A stretch of 64,000 bases of DNA from Patiria pectinifera (GCA_029964075.1 CM057135.1:2217001-2281000); one strand, 5' to 3'. Counted from the stretch's first letter, positions 19,930-30,171 are shown. The notes: generated from the sequence alone by a model not told the origin. Numbers and translations: made by a program.

Positions 19930-20583
19930 TCCCCTTGCAATAATTACTTTATTGTGATATGCTCGTTATTCTTTAAGGTAAACTGTTTTCATGTCTATTT
20001 TTGTTTTGTTTAGTAGCATGTTTATATGTTCACTATTGCTTGAATGTCTCTTAACAGTTTATTTTCTTTGTGTAATTCTTGTTTGCCATTTGATTGTTCA
20101 TCTTGTTTATCTTTCGTAAGAACATTTTGATTTGGCTGCCTACTTGTTTGTTCTTTTTGTTTCGTGATTAATTCGTTTTAGTTCACTTTCTTGTGTTTAC
20201 CTGAACGTATTTGTACAGTTTTAATTTTGACTGCATGTAGTTGCACGAAAATGTGATTATCGCATTATCGGTTTTGTTGCATCCATATATAATTATATCC
20301 ATTATATGTGTATTATATTTGCGTTTGTCCGATTGTTTGTATGTCTCTGTATTTGTCAAGTTGTCATTTTGGTTTTGTTTTGTCAAGGCATCGCCATATA
20401 AGCCCCCGGCTTCGGAAGATGCCCCCATAATTGCCTTTTTTATGGTCCTTTCTTGCTTAGATACTTCCATGTACACTTTAAATAATATTACTTTAATTAT
20501 ATTACTTATTAATTTATTTTGTTACATTGTCTTATTTTCTTTTTGGCATTATGGAAATAAATGTTGATTGATTGATTAATTGA

Positions 20584-21140
20584 CTTGCAAAAGGGGAAGT
20601 GGATTCAGAGATCACACCATCCTTAAAGGGAATATACAACATTTGCAAACATCAAAAAATAAAACTACCAAGTTTTTACGAAATACCTTACTAGGATGTT
20701 GGTAAATGACAGTCTCTAGCATCTTGTAAAATTATGGCACCTGATGTGAAGTCATTTTCAAGAAAATGATATTTTTGTAAACATTTTCAACGGTGGTCGG
20801 CCGATCAGCGTTGGAAAAACCTAACTATTTTTTAACTACTGCTCCAAATTTACCATTTTCAGTCCAAATTTTGTTTGGTATTGGTTGTATGTTCATGAAC
20901 GGGTGCAGGCCAGCTAGACTGGTTCCCTTGCCTTGCAATTTTCCATCATCTATAAATTGATCCATTTTATCTTTTGTGGAGTCAGGGAACCAGACTACTT
21001 GAACATTTTAGTTTTTGGGGGGTTTTCCAACCTTTTCGAACGCAAAACTTTAAAAATGTCAGTGTAACAATATTTGATTTATTATACTAACCTCTCAAAT
21101 AGTTCATTTCTGAAAGTTACAGCAAAAGCCAATGATGTAC
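20584..21140 (-). other. Unexplained segment between the LINE and LTR-A pol, with a 57-codon minus-strand frame
   Basis: No mobile-element domain is recognised. On the minus strand 20825-21003 reads WFPDSTKDKMDQFIDDGKL, GTSLAGLHPFMNIQPIPN and a terminal stop, with protein-like composition but no ATG at its 5' end (a TAA lies directly upstream), so it could be a terminal exon or a remnant. I do not recognise the family. Confidence 0.35.
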
Positions 21141-22090
21141 ATTCCCTTTAAGCATCTTTTGAACATGTTCTCTTATAGTTTGTTGCAAGAGCGGTGAGTG
21201 TCTATATGGTCGTGATGTAACTGGTGGATTATTTCCAGTATTGATATCATGTTTTACGTTGTCATAAAAACCTGGTTTACTGTCCTTAGTCTGAAAAATA
21301 TCAGAATACTCATTGAGTAGCGTGTTTATTTGAACCTTCTGATCTGGTTTTAAAGACTCTGCCACGTCTACCTTGCTCAAAATTTCATCTGAGGAACCAT
21401 AGCACTCATAGGGATTCTCAGTCTCTGATTCACATTCTACAAATGAATTATCAAAATTTGTCAACTTAACAATGCAGGAAGTCCCAATTTTAGTACAAGG
21501 GTACAGTGTTACTGGATTGCCCATTGGATTCATTGCCATTTCAATCACATTACTACAGGATTCTGACTTTTGAGTCACAGAAATCGTGTTAGCAATTAAT
21601 ACACCAAGACTTTGGACATTCCGTCCAGTGTTACATTGACCAATAATACCAGAAGGCATGGTATTCTTAACCTTGGCATAGAAAACCGTTTGTGATCGAG
21701 CTGATTCTTTCTATGGATTTTCAATTTTGATCTACCAAAATCAATGGTTGCGTTCTGTGCGTTCAAAAATTGCACACCCAAAATTACACTACAACTTAGT
21801 CCTTGGGCTACATGAAATGGCACAGTGAACTATCTTCCAGCAATAACAATTGGAACATCAATACAACCCATAATTACAAGTTTTCCTCCGTCTGCTACTT
21901 TTGCTGAACCAATGTTCGAGTCACACATAGGAACTTTTGTCAATGACTGATTTGTTTTCAAATACTGATTTGATATCAGATTAATTGTTGCACCAGTATC
22001 TATCAAACAATTTACAGTATCTGTACCAATAGAAATTGGAATAGTACTCGTGTTGGTCAAGTCAATTTCAACGGGATCATCAGTTTTCAA
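21117..22090 (-). pseudogene. Protease and RT-linker region of LTR-A
   Basis: The frame 22090-21830 contains NCLIDTGATINLIS, the catalytic DTGA of a retroviral aspartic protease. The next frame, 21823-21596, contains the second half (GLSCSVILGVQFLNAQNATIDF, with the LGxxFL pattern of Gypsy proteases). The frame 21659-21117 leads into the start of the reverse transcriptase (VTSRPYRHSPLLQQTIREHV). Reading stops matching RT near 21140, where inserted sequence begins. Confidence 0.75.
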
Positions 22091-22149
22091 GGACTTGCCA
22101 CCTACATTTTTGTTTTTGACCCCTTTGTTTTGACATGTAGATGGCTGTA

Positions 22150-22709
22150 TTAGTTGAACCTATGGCCGTCAATGTGAAATTTTGAAAAGCAATCAGCCTT
22201 CCTGTGACCATATTTTCCACATCTATGACAGATACCGTCAAATTTCACATTCTTTAAAAATGGCACACGTTGTTTATGTGACTGATTTGGCCTTCTGTAA
22301 TTTGACTGACCAGGGCCCTTGGGATACTTTTGGACCGACTTCACTTTTTCTTCGATGTGATTTAATTGACACTGCATCTTATTGATACTTTCTTCAATTT
22401 TAACAAGTTGGTCATCAGTATTAGTGTTAACAACACTAGTTGTCACCGTGGTAGAATTTGAGATTTTATCAATACTCTCACCTAATCTAGCAAAATCAAT
22501 AGCTTCTACTATACTCGTAGGTTGCTTAGAAATGACAAATGCTCTAAGCGAGGGTCTTAACCCCCGAACTAATCTACTTACTTGTTCATTTTCTGAACAT
22601 TTCAATTGACGACTCCATTGAAGAATGTCAGTTACATAAGCATCAATTGATTCAGATTCGCCTTGTGAACGGACAGCAAGTTTTGCTTCGCGGACCCATC
22701 TAGCGCTAT
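22150..22709 (-). pseudogene. Gag C-terminal part of LTR-A with zinc knuckle
   Basis: It encodes WVREAKLAVRSQGESESIDA (capsid-like helix region), a coiled segment and CHRCGKYGHRKADC, a CCHC zinc knuckle that binds element RNA. The reading continues upstream into LTR-B sequence, but the true gag resumes at 27526 on the far side of LTR-B. Confidence 0.75.
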
Positions 22710-22896
22710 TGTTGTATCGTAGTAGTAATAAATGAATGAACGCAAAGAACGAAACAAGTATACCGGCCAACAGGTGTTAGAAAACTCAACAACTTTAATT
22801 TTCTCACGTGGCCTTTTATATAGGGGCAAGCCAAATCCTGTGCGCAAGGATATTAAATAAAGTAGTCCCACCATTTACATATAAATAGATATTACA
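22710..22896 (-). repeat. 3' LTR of LTR-B
   Basis: 187 bp, TG...CA ended, preceded by the target duplication GCTAT at 22705-22709. On the minus strand the purine run GGGGAAA (22897-22903) lies immediately upstream as the polypurine tract. Confidence 0.92.
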
Positions 22897-23218
22897 TTTC
22901 CCCGTCACGTCAAAAAGAAAAGGTGCGCACAAATCATTTAACTGTTTAAAATAAAAGTCCTGTATTATAAACTTATTTCCAATTTTGTTGTTTTAAATTT
23001 TGATCATAATGAATATTTAAATTGTTATCAAAATATTTCTTACATTATAATTTACCCAAAACCAAATTACGTTTTATGCAATATATTGAAAAGTATCTGG
23101 GTAGTTTTACAACTGTGCCATTGTAACACTTGATTGAGTTATATGTCATAAAAATTAAACTTCATGCATTCCAATCTTTAAAGTGACTTAAATGTTAAAT
23201 AAATCAATACAAAACTAC

Positions 23219-26200
23219 TTAATACATCAGATAATCCTTGGTCCATTTTGGTTTTTGCTTCACTCTTTCACTGCGTCTTAACTGTTTGTGTGGTGTGGTA
23301 GGTCCTGTGTTATTTGTCTGAATAACCGGGTGATCTTTTTCTTCCAACTCAAAGTGAAGAGAGGGATCATAGTGATCCGTTTGTCTAGCCCTGATGAGTT
23401 TGCTTACGTTCCATCTTCTGTTATCACTAGTAACATAGGTATATGGACTGATTTTCTTGATAATCTGGATTGGATCAGAATATTTCCTGTCACCTTTTAC
23501 TACAAATCCTGGTTTCTTCACTCTAACCAAGTCGCCAATTTGGAACTTTACGATTTTGACATGTTTCTTTTTGTCTCCATACTGTTTGTACTTGAACTGT
23601 TTTTCCAGTACTCTTCCACGGACCTTTGTTTGGACATCGTCTAATTTTGGAACTGGCATTCTCAAACCCAAGATATTTAATTTTGTTCGCATATGCCTAC
23701 CATGTATAAGAACACTAGGAGCAACACCTGTTGTGGCATGTGGTGTAGCCCTATAAACAGTTAAGTATTCATACACTGTAGATTTCCATGGCTTGTTTTT
23801 GTTCACAGCATTTTGGATAGCGTTTTTCAAAACCCCATTGAACCTTTCAACTGCTCCATTGCTTTGTAGATAATACAACGATGTATAGCAATGCCTTATG
23901 CCACTTTCATCTAGAAAGTTGTTAAATTCAGCAGAGGTAAATTGTACACCATTATCACTGATTATTTCATCTGGGTAACCCTCTCTACTGAAAATTGTCT
24001 TCAGAAATGTAGTCACAGATTTGGTTGTTACATTCGATGTAAAACACACTTCTGGCCATTTGCTATAATAATCTACAAGTGTTATAGCGTATCTACATTC
24101 TCTTGGTCCCTTTTGAAATGGTCCTACGATATCTATTCCAAGTTTACTCCATGCACTCTCAGGGTAGGGAATTGGTTTCATTGGGGCGGCTGTTTGTTTT
24201 ACACTCTTGTCATTGAATTGACACGTTACACAGGATTTAACAATGTGTTCAACTTGTGTATCCATACCTGGCCACCAATACAATTCTCGCAACCGTTGTT
24301 TAGTGCGTGTCATACCCTGATGAGATTCATGAGCTAATTTGAGCATTAAACCCGTTAATTCCTTAGGAACTACAATTCTGTCATTTCTCATGACAACATC
24401 ATCGCATACTGTTAATTCATCTTTGATAGTGAAGTACGGTTTGAGCACTGACATGTTTTCAGGATTCATATTACGTAACTTGTTAGGCCAACCAGCATGA
24501 ATGTATTTTCTAACTTCTCTCAATACTTCATCTTCTTTTGTACAGTTTTGTAATTTCTGAATGGAAACGCATTTACACATATTTTCAAGTGCAATTTGAC
24601 AAATAACTGTGTCATCTGAGTCAAAGTCTTGTGGCTCAGCAGGAACTGGTAGTCTTGATAGTGCGTCTGCTACTTTGTTTTCTTGACCTCTCTTGAACTT
24701 AAGATCATAATTATACTTCATCAATCTTGCGGACCAACGTGCAATGCGCATTGATTGGCGATCTGAACCTTTTTTCAGCAAGGTAACCAGAGCTTGATGG
24801 CCAGTAACCAATGTGAATTTTCGACCCCAAAGGTGAATATGGAATTTTTCACATGCCCAGACGCAAGCTAATGCTTCTCGTTCTCCAACAGAGTAATTTC
24901 TTTCAGCGCTCGACAATGTGCGGCTTGCACATTCAATTGTGACTTCCTGACCGTTTTTCACTTGAGTGAGTACCGCGCCTAATCCATACGCTGATGCGTC
25001 TGTTGTAAGAGTAACATCTAGATCAGGATCATACATCGCAAGTATTGGACTACCTGTGATTTGGCTTTTCAACTCTTCCATGCTTCGCTGTGCTTCTTTA
25101 GACCAAACAATTTTTTGATCGTTTCTTAGCAACGCTCCTAAGGGCTCTACTACCGTGGCAAACTGAGGAATGTACTTTGAAAAATACCCAGCTAAGCCTA
25201 GGAACGATCTCAGACTTTTCGTGTCATGAGGTACTGAGGCATTAGTGATTCGATAGTACTTATCATCAACTTGAATTCCTCTTGCGCTTACAGTGTGACC
25301 CAGAAACTTTAAGCTAGCCTTTGAGAACAAACACTTGTCCTTATTCAGCTTGACACCATACTTCTCTAATATCTCAAGAACTGCTTGTAAATTTGCATTG
25401 TGTTCAGCTTGATCTTTACCGTAGATGATTAAATCATCCAAGTAACTCTGTACACCTTTTAAGCCACTTAACATAGTGCTCATCATTTTCTGAAATGCTG
25501 ATGGTGCTGATGATAATCCAAAACACACTCTTTTATACTGAAATAAACCGTCATGTGTGATGAATGCAGTCAAGCTTCTAGAATCCTTATGCAAAAGGAG
25601 TTGATGGTAAGCTGATTGTAAGTCTAATTGACTAAATACAGATGCGTTTCTCAACTCACTAAGTATTTCATCAATTTTTGGAAGTGGGTATTTATCAGGT
25701 ATTATTGCTTCATTTACCTTTCGTAAATCAACACAGAGTCGTAATTTACCACTTTTCTCCCATGAAACTACAATTGGTGAAACCCATTCAGCCGAATCAA
25801 TTTTCTCAATGATACCTTGTTTCTCAAGTCTTTTCAACTCTTCTGAAACGTTGTCTCTAACACTAAACGGTAATCTACGTAGTTTTTGGCTTACTAGTTG
25901 TACTTTCTCATTAACCTTGATCTTGTGGACAAATCCAGACACTGGCTGTAATTCATCCTGACCATTGAACAGCTTCTCAAATTTGTGTACATTTTCAGGT
26001 AAATTTACACTAGTTTCTTCACCTAAGTCTACGGTGCTACATGACAAAGTGGAACCATCGATATTAATAAGCAAGGCTTTCACAAGATCTCTGCCTAAGA
26101 TGTCAGTACCTGATTCAACAACATACAAGTTCGTAACTAAAGTAGTGTCCTTGTATGAAAATGTACATTCAAAATACCCAAGAATCTTGATCGTATGTTG

Positions 26201-27067
26201 CGTAGATGACAACAGTTTCTGTTCAGGGGGAGGTTTCTGAAACGCCTCCGGTAGAAAGTACTTGTCGAACGTGTTCTTTGTCGGGATACTCACACCCGAA
26301 CCAGTGTCGACCATAAGCGGCACTTGTACTCCGTTGATGTCGACGTTGCAGATTACTGAATCAGTTTTGTTACCCTGCATGTCGGTCGCTAACACATGGA
26401 TGTCTTCATCACTAGATTCTGCTGATGAACAGGAATCGTCTCGGACTTGAAATACTCTAGTCTTTTTCTGATGACGTCGAGTAGAACTTGCATGTGCTCG
26501 TGTGTCCGTTCCTCCTTGTTTTTGTCTGCATACCTTGCCAAAGTGTCCCACTTTGTGACATACGTTGCATTCCCTTTCTCTGACTGGACACGCCCTGTCG
26601 TTCGCTAGGTGTGCTTGAGAACCGCAGCGGTAGCAAAAAGTTCGTTTACTGGACACGTCTGGTTGAACACGGGAATTTGGAGGTTTGGACTTCGTGGAAT
26701 GGCTGTGGAATTTGCTGACTTTGTTGACCCGGTCTGCTTGACCATTCGTCTCTGTAAGATTTTTGGCCTCTTGCTTTGCTTTTTCAAAGCGTCGCGCCAT
26801 GTCCACGGCTTTTTGTAGGGTGAGTTCCTTTTCCATGAGTAACCTCTCGCGGATTTTTGGACTGTTCGTTTTTTCAACTACTTGATCTCTTATCAATTCC
26901 TCTGTCATTGCCCCGAAATCACACGTTTTCGAAAGTTCTCGAAGAGCACAAAGAAAATTATCTATGGCTTCACCTGAACGTTGTGCTCGTTGTCTGAAAT
27001 TGTACCTTTCAGCTACCACATTTACCGCTGGCTGGAAATGTTCTTGAAGAACTTGAACCGCATGCAT
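23219..27067 (-). CDS. Gag-pol polyprotein of LTR-B
   Basis: The 1282-residue open frame holds, in order: the end of a capsid-like gag domain (residues 1-100); two CCHC zinc knuckles (CYRCGSQAHLANDRAC and CNVCHKVGHFGKVC, about 145-180); an aspartic protease with MVDTGSGVS (about 252-260); a reverse transcriptase with RLCVDLRKVNEAI, LDLQSAYHQLLLH and SYLDDLIIYG; RNase H with TTDASAYGLGAVL and AERNYSVGEREALACVWA; an integrase zinc finger (HESHQGMTRTKQRL...CVTCQ); and the DDE core with LGIDIVGPF, IISDNGVQFTS and NGAVERFNG. All catalytic residues I can check are present. The true start is probably the gag ATG at 27309; a frame shift near 27100 separates it. Confidence 0.92.
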   Translation of the reverse strand: MHAVQVLQEHFQPAVNVVAERYNFRQRAQRSGEAIDNFLCALRELSKTCDFGAMTEELIRDQVVEKTNSPKIRERLLMEKELTLQKAVDMARRFEKAKQEAKNLTETNGQADRVNKVSKFHSHSTKSKPPNSRVQPDVSSKRTFCYRCGSQAHLANDRACPVRERECNVCHKVGHFGKVCRQKQGGTDTRAHASSTRRHQKKTRVFQVRDDSCSSAESSDEDIHVLATDMQGNKTDSVICNVDINGVQVPLMVDTGSGVSIPTKNTFDKYFLPEAFQKPPPEQKLLSSTQHTIKILGYFECTFSYKDTTLVTNLYVVESGTDILGRDLVKALLINIDGSTLSCSTVDLGEETSVNLPENVHKFEKLFNGQDELQPVSGFVHKIKVNEKVQLVSQKLRRLPFSVRDNVSEELKRLEKQGIIEKIDSAEWVSPIVVSWEKSGKLRLCVDLRKVNEAIIPDKYPLPKIDEILSELRNASVFSQLDLQSAYHQLLLHKDSRSLTAFITHDGLFQYKRVCFGLSSAPSAFQKMMSTMLSGLKGVQSYLDDLIIYGKDQAEHNANLQAVLEILEKYGVKLNKDKCLFSKASLKFLGHTVSARGIQVDDKYYRITNASVPHDTKSLRSFLGLAGYFSKYIPQFATVVEPLGALLRNDQKIVWSKEAQRSMEELKSQITGSPILAMYDPDLDVTLTTDASAYGLGAVLTQVKNGQEVTIECASRTLSSAERNYSVGEREALACVWACEKFHIHLWGRKFTLVTGHQALVTLLKKGSDRQSMRIARWSARLMKYNYDLKFKRGQENKVADALSRLPVPAEPQDFDSDDTVICQIALENMCKCVSIQKLQNCTKEDEVLREVRKYIHAGWPNKLRNMNPENMSVLKPYFTIKDELTVCDDVVMRNDRIVVPKELTGLMLKLAHESHQGMTRTKQRLRELYWWPGMDTQVEHIVKSCVTCQFNDKSVKQTAAPMKPIPYPESAWSKLGIDIVGPFQKGPRECRYAITLVDYYSKWPEVCFTSNVTTKSVTTFLKTIFSREGYPDEIISDNGVQFTSAEFNNFLDESGIRHCYTSLYYLQSNGAVERFNGVLKNAIQNAVNKNKPWKSTVYEYLTVYRATPHATTGVAPSVLIHGRHMRTKLNILGLRMPVPKLDDVQTKVRGRVLEKQFKYKQYGDKKKHVKIVKFQIGDLVRVKKPGFVVKGDRKYSDPIQIIKKISPYTYVTSDNRRWNVSKLIRARQTDHYDPSLHFELEEKDHPVIQTNNTGPTTPHKQLRRSERVKQKPKWTKDYLMY

Positions 27068-27309
27068 GTTGTCATTCGTACCTGGTGGGGGCTTTCTGTA
27101 CTCCGGGGAAGGCTTGTGAAGACTCTCTGTGCCTCCACACCGAGACAGTGAAGTAGAATTGCTTTCTTTCTCTTCGGCGCAAACTCATCACCACCTATCG
27201 CAAGTAGGTAATTTTCAAAATTGGAAACCCACTGTTTCCAAATTACCGCCGGTTCTCCCGCTTCTTGTAAGAATGGGGAGGGTTGAGTTAGGGAGTTCGC
27301 AGTCGCCAT
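27022..27309 (-). pseudogene. Gag N-terminus of LTR-B, shifted relative to the long frame
   Basis: From the ATG at 27309 (MATANSLTQPSPFLQEAGEP) it encodes a gag matrix/capsid start with WKQWVSNFENYLLAIGG, the W..W..F pattern of Gypsy gag. The matching frame moves to the long polyprotein frame at a CCCCGG run near 27100. Either a single-base indel has inactivated the gene, or it is programmed frameshifting. The former is more likely because the shift falls inside gag. Confidence 0.7.
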
Positions 27310-27320
27310 GGGTGTGGTCG

Positions 27321-27336
27321 TCAATCCTCGTCGCCA
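27321..27336 (-). promoter_or_regulatory. Primer-binding site of LTR-B
   Basis: Two bases inside the 5' LTR the minus strand reads TGGCGACGAGGATTGA. It begins TGG, complementary to the CCA end of a tRNA, at the position where reverse transcription is primed. I could not assign the tRNA. Confidence 0.55.
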
Positions 27337-27338
27337 AA

Positions 27339-27525
27339 TGTTGTATCGTAGTAGTAATAAATGAATGAACGCAAAGAACGAAACAAGTATACCGGCCGAT
27401 AGGTGTTACAAAACTCAACAACTTTAATTTTCTCACGTGGCCCTTTATATAGGGGCAAGCCAGATCCTGTGCGCAAGGATATTGAATAAAGTAGTCCCAC
27501 CATTTACATATAAATAGATATTACA
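27339..27525 (-). repeat. 5' LTR of LTR-B
   Basis: 187 bp, near-identical to the copy at 22710-22896 and followed by the target duplication GCTAT at 27526-27530. On the minus strand it contains a TATATAAA-type box in the segment shared by both copies, a plausible promoter. Confidence 0.92.
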
Positions 27526-27745
27526 GCTATCTCCTTCAAATACTTGTTTGAGGGAAGTGACCACTTTAGAAAAGGCATTTTTATCACTGTCTGACAAACC
27601 AGAATAACAAACAGCGGCTGGACCTTTTAATCGAAGGCCCAAAGCTAAAGCCTTTTTTTGTCGCTAGCAAAATCTCGCAATTTAGCGTATGTCTCGAATC
27701 TCAAATATATGTGTCGTCAAACTTACACTCATATTTACTAGCCAT
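27526..27745 (-). pseudogene. Gag N-terminal part of LTR-A
   Basis: The ATG at 27745 opens MASKYECKFDDTYI with a stop, then a shifted frame gives AKLRDFASDKK and, after an A-run shift near 27655, GLRLKGPAAVCYSGLSDSDK up to the LTR-B junction. The LGLRLKGPA segment is typical of Gypsy gag, and it continues at 22709 on the other side of LTR-B. Confidence 0.65.
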
Positions 27746-27929
27746 TTTGAAACAGTTACATTTAACATGTGTAGGCTAAATACAGAGTACGGGTTTTTCT
27801 ATTTTTGTATTAACGACATTTTATACCAACAAAATACACTGGTCAAAATAAAAAATATTTACATTGTATAGTTACGTACCATACAGACCAGCGGGTCTGT
27901 GTCCGCGTGTGGTCACGCCATGCTGTGTA

Positions 27930-27947
27930 GATTCGGATCTTCCACCA
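27930..27947 (-). promoter_or_regulatory. Primer-binding site of LTR-A
   Basis: Two bases inside the 5' LTR the minus strand reads TGGTGGAAGATCCGAATC, beginning with the TGG expected for pairing with a tRNA 3' end. The tRNA is not assigned. Confidence 0.5.
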
Positions 27948-27949
27948 TA

Positions 27950-28323
27950 TGTGATGGACGAACTTCAATCGGCCATCCGGGATTCAAGTTGACAATTTAA
28001 CTATGAAGGACTCGGTAAATTAAACACGGTGAACACAGACCTTTTCCGTACTCAAATTATTTATTAATTAGACAGAACTAGACCGAATCCATAAATACAC
28101 AAACTGCAGTCTACAGGGAGCTATGGTGACCACACGCCTCTGGAACACAGACAACCAGCGTGGGGCAAAACCGTGGGTTTTATACAGAATTAATACGGCT
28201 GGGTTATATAATCAAATTCCAAGCGATACAGTGAATTCGGATTAAGGAGCACATGTACTCGTTCCGCAATTACGTAAGCGAATAATCAGGTGAAGGCACT
28301 GTAAAATAATCAGGTGCATCACA
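27950..28323 (-). repeat. 5' LTR of LTR-A
   Basis: 374 bp beginning TGTGATG and ending CATCACA (perfect 7-bp terminal inversion). It is about 97% identical to the left copy. Penelope-like sequence follows directly at 28324. Confidence 0.88.
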
Positions 28324-28396
28324 GTTCATGGGTCAGTTTGAGGCCAAATTCCTCACTAATTCTCCACACAAACCCATTTGTTGGTATAGATACAAG
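28324..28396 (+). pseudogene. Short Penelope-like fragment, second copy of the left-flank sequence
   Basis: The sequence from GTTCATGGGTCAG through CATTTGTTGGTATAGATAC matches 11853-11916 with about six differences and nine extra bases. It encodes FMGQFEAKFLTNSPHKPICW in one frame, the Penelope RT region just before the catalytic YxDD. It then gives way to unrelated sequence. Confidence 0.7.
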
Positions 28397-29943
28397 TAGT
28401 GTGTATAGTCTTAAGCGACCTCATTTATGCATGAGGCCTAAAACAAAGGGCCTCATTTACATATCAATTGGGTGGCTGGACTGTAGGATATAGAGACCAA
28501 AATAATTTTGGTCTGTAGGGGTCGAAATCACCGCGCGGATTGCTTGTGTTGTATTACTCCGGACCGTTAGAGGGCGTACGGACCAACTAGTCATCGGTGT
28601 AGGGGCCTATAACAATAGGTGTGATCAATGGAAGCCTTTAGACCAACACGCTGGTAGTTAACCCATATTGACTGAACGATGTAATGGGACAATACTAGCC
28701 GAAGGAGAGTTAAGCCTTCTCGCGGGGTAATCTTCTTAAGGAGAGTGACATGTCAAAAGAAGTGAGGGTAAACGATCGTGGGAAGAGTTCGTGATGGAAC
28801 GCTGTCTTTTAAAAGTCAATATGTAGAGGGAATTAGTACACCCTAGATGGTTTTAGAGACCAAAACATACGGGTTAGGTTTTATGATGGAACTCTGTCTT
28901 TCAAAAACCGATAACAGGCGTTTAAAGGAAAATAAATACAGCGCATTGGGCCAGTGTTTTAACGCGCTCGTACATGGGCAGCGACGTGAATATATAAATG
29001 CTACAACTGAGTGGCTTATTATTGCATGTCAATTTATGTGGCATTACGCATCGCGCTTATGACTTGTTACTATACAGGAAACAAGATAAAAACAATGAAA
29101 ATAGGAAGATGCAGATAGCTGAAAGAAAATTCATTAACCGTATAATTCCAATCTCATCTTTGAAAATTTGCTGGTCCATTAAAAGAACCGTTTGTGTCAG
29201 TGACGTAAGGGGGGAATTAAACATCACACCTTCAAATCATCCGTTTCCTTATCTCGTTGAGCTTCATATCCAACAACCTGAACGTCCATAGATCGATCAG
29301 TGCGTGGGTTCTTGTATTTCGTCTTCATCTCGCGTGCATGTCGGCAAGGGCGATGTTTTCGGTCATCAGTTTCTTGATAACTTGATCGTTAAGACACCTA
29401 CATTTTTCTATAAACACGAACAGGAATCAGTCCTGCAGTAAATCTCCATACAGCCAAATGCAAGAGATCTTCCATCATACAAACACAAATGGTACATCTT
29501 GATGGTAGTCAAGAGCAGTCAGGATTTCATTTGCAGATCTTGAATACTCCTTGGTGTACTACAGACGATGAATGAAAACTTCATCCCCACTAGTGTTTAT
29601 GGGTATACTGTTGAAGAATCCAAGAGCCAATACAACGAAGATCTTGACCCCTGACCATTGTTACGGCTTAGGCGCTCTTGGATGAATAAATTCCACTTGC
29701 CTCTGAACATCCAATTCACTCTGTACCCGTACCGAAGACACTGTAATGACTGCTTGCATCAAAAGCATTGTTACGGCTTCTGGCACTCTTGATTGAATAG
29801 AACCCCATAGGCATATGTGCTGATGACGACATACTTTGTTTACAATCATGTGCATGCACTCTCTACGGTGGACCTTGTTTGAGTCCAATCCATTGTACCT
29901 GGGAAGATCAATACCTTTGCGTACTAATCCATGCTCCATAATA
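28397..29943. other. No gene recognised; part of an insertion within the Penelope-like element
   Basis: I see no domain. A short direct repeat (CATTGTTACGGCTT... near 29657 and 29768) and short similar stretches near 28790 and 28880 are present. Open frames at 28847-29062 (plus) and 29661-29939 (minus) lack recognisable features. Confidence 0.45.
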
Positions 29944-30171
29944 CAGGAGCGTAGCCAGGATTTTCCGAAGGGGGTTCGGAATTCAATGGCTTGTGACCCC
30001 CAAGGGGGATCCCCAGACTGAGGGATCTGGGGTCATGCACCCCAAGGAGTTTTTTTTTTTTTTAGAAAAGGACATCATATCCTGCAATCTGGTGCCGTTT
30101 AAATGTCCAAAAAGATCCCCTCCCCAGAACACCACCCCTATACCCCCCCCCTTCCCCTGCCTACGCCTTTG
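29944..30171. mobile_element. Miniature inverted-repeat element (CGTAGCCAGG-type)
   Basis: The left end CAGGAGCGTAGCCAGG and the inverse of the right end (CAAAGGCGTAGGCAGG) match at 12 of 16 positions. The interior is G-rich on the left and C-rich on the right (GGGGG ... CCCCCCCC). This is the shape of a common class of non-autonomous DNA transposons in animals. I could not define a target duplication with certainty and it has no coding capacity. Confidence 0.5.

Larger units (their letters stand above)
15560..20583 (+). mobile_element. Jockey-superfamily LINE (L2/CR1-like) inserted in LTR-A pol
   Basis: This plus-strand non-LTR element has an ORF1, an endonuclease-RT ORF2 and a 3' end with ATTGATTGATTAATT-type repeats (20564-20583). 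It lies inside the reverse transcriptase of LTR-A: the RT reading breaks off just before SPIVMVKKK on the left and just after the VQKML region on the right. The left boundary is approximate. The roughly 550 bp between its 3' end and the resumed RT are not explained by it. Confidence 0.75.
22710..27525 (-). mobile_element. LTR-B: nearly complete Ty3/Gypsy retrotransposon inserted in LTR-A gag
   Basis: A 4816-bp minus-strand element has 187-bp terminal repeats (22710-22896 and 27339-27525, TGTTGTA...TATTACA) that differ at six positions, about 97% identity. GCTAT occurs directly outside both ends (22705-22709, 27526-27530), a clean 5-bp target duplication. The primer-binding-like site and purine tract are in place. 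One 1282-codon frame covers most of gag and all of pol. The protease-RT-RNaseH-integrase order is typical of Gypsy; the short LTRs recall Mag-like lineages, but that is a guess. Confidence 0.93.
11919..28323 (-). mobile_element. LTR-A: chromodomain Ty3/Gypsy retrotransposon with nested insertions
   Basis: Related 367-374 bp terminal repeats bound a minus-strand Gypsy element. In transcription order it has the 5' LTR (27950-28323), a primer-binding-like site, gag, protease, reverse transcriptase, RNase H, integrase with chromodomain, a purine tract and the 3' LTR (11919-12285). The repeats differ at about a dozen positions. A LINE (about 15.56-20.58 kb) splits the reverse transcriptase and LTR-B (22.71-27.53 kb) splits gag. 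The coding region is broken in many places, including loss of an integrase catalytic block, so the copy is dead. Both flanks carry the same stretch of Penelope-like sequence. Confidence 0.85.

Noticed and set aside
23288..24337. Several plus-strand frames opposite the LTR-B polyprotein
   Set aside because: They are antisense to a 1282-codon frame with all pol domains.
27022..27110. Programmed ribosomal frameshift between gag and pol of LTR-B
   Set aside because: The shift falls inside the capsid-like gag segment rather than after the zinc knuckles, so a mutation or sequencing indel is more likely.
28847..29062. Possible small gene in the unique region right of LTR-A
   Set aside because: There is no homologous motif, no splice context and ordinary AT-rich composition, so the open frame is expected by chance.
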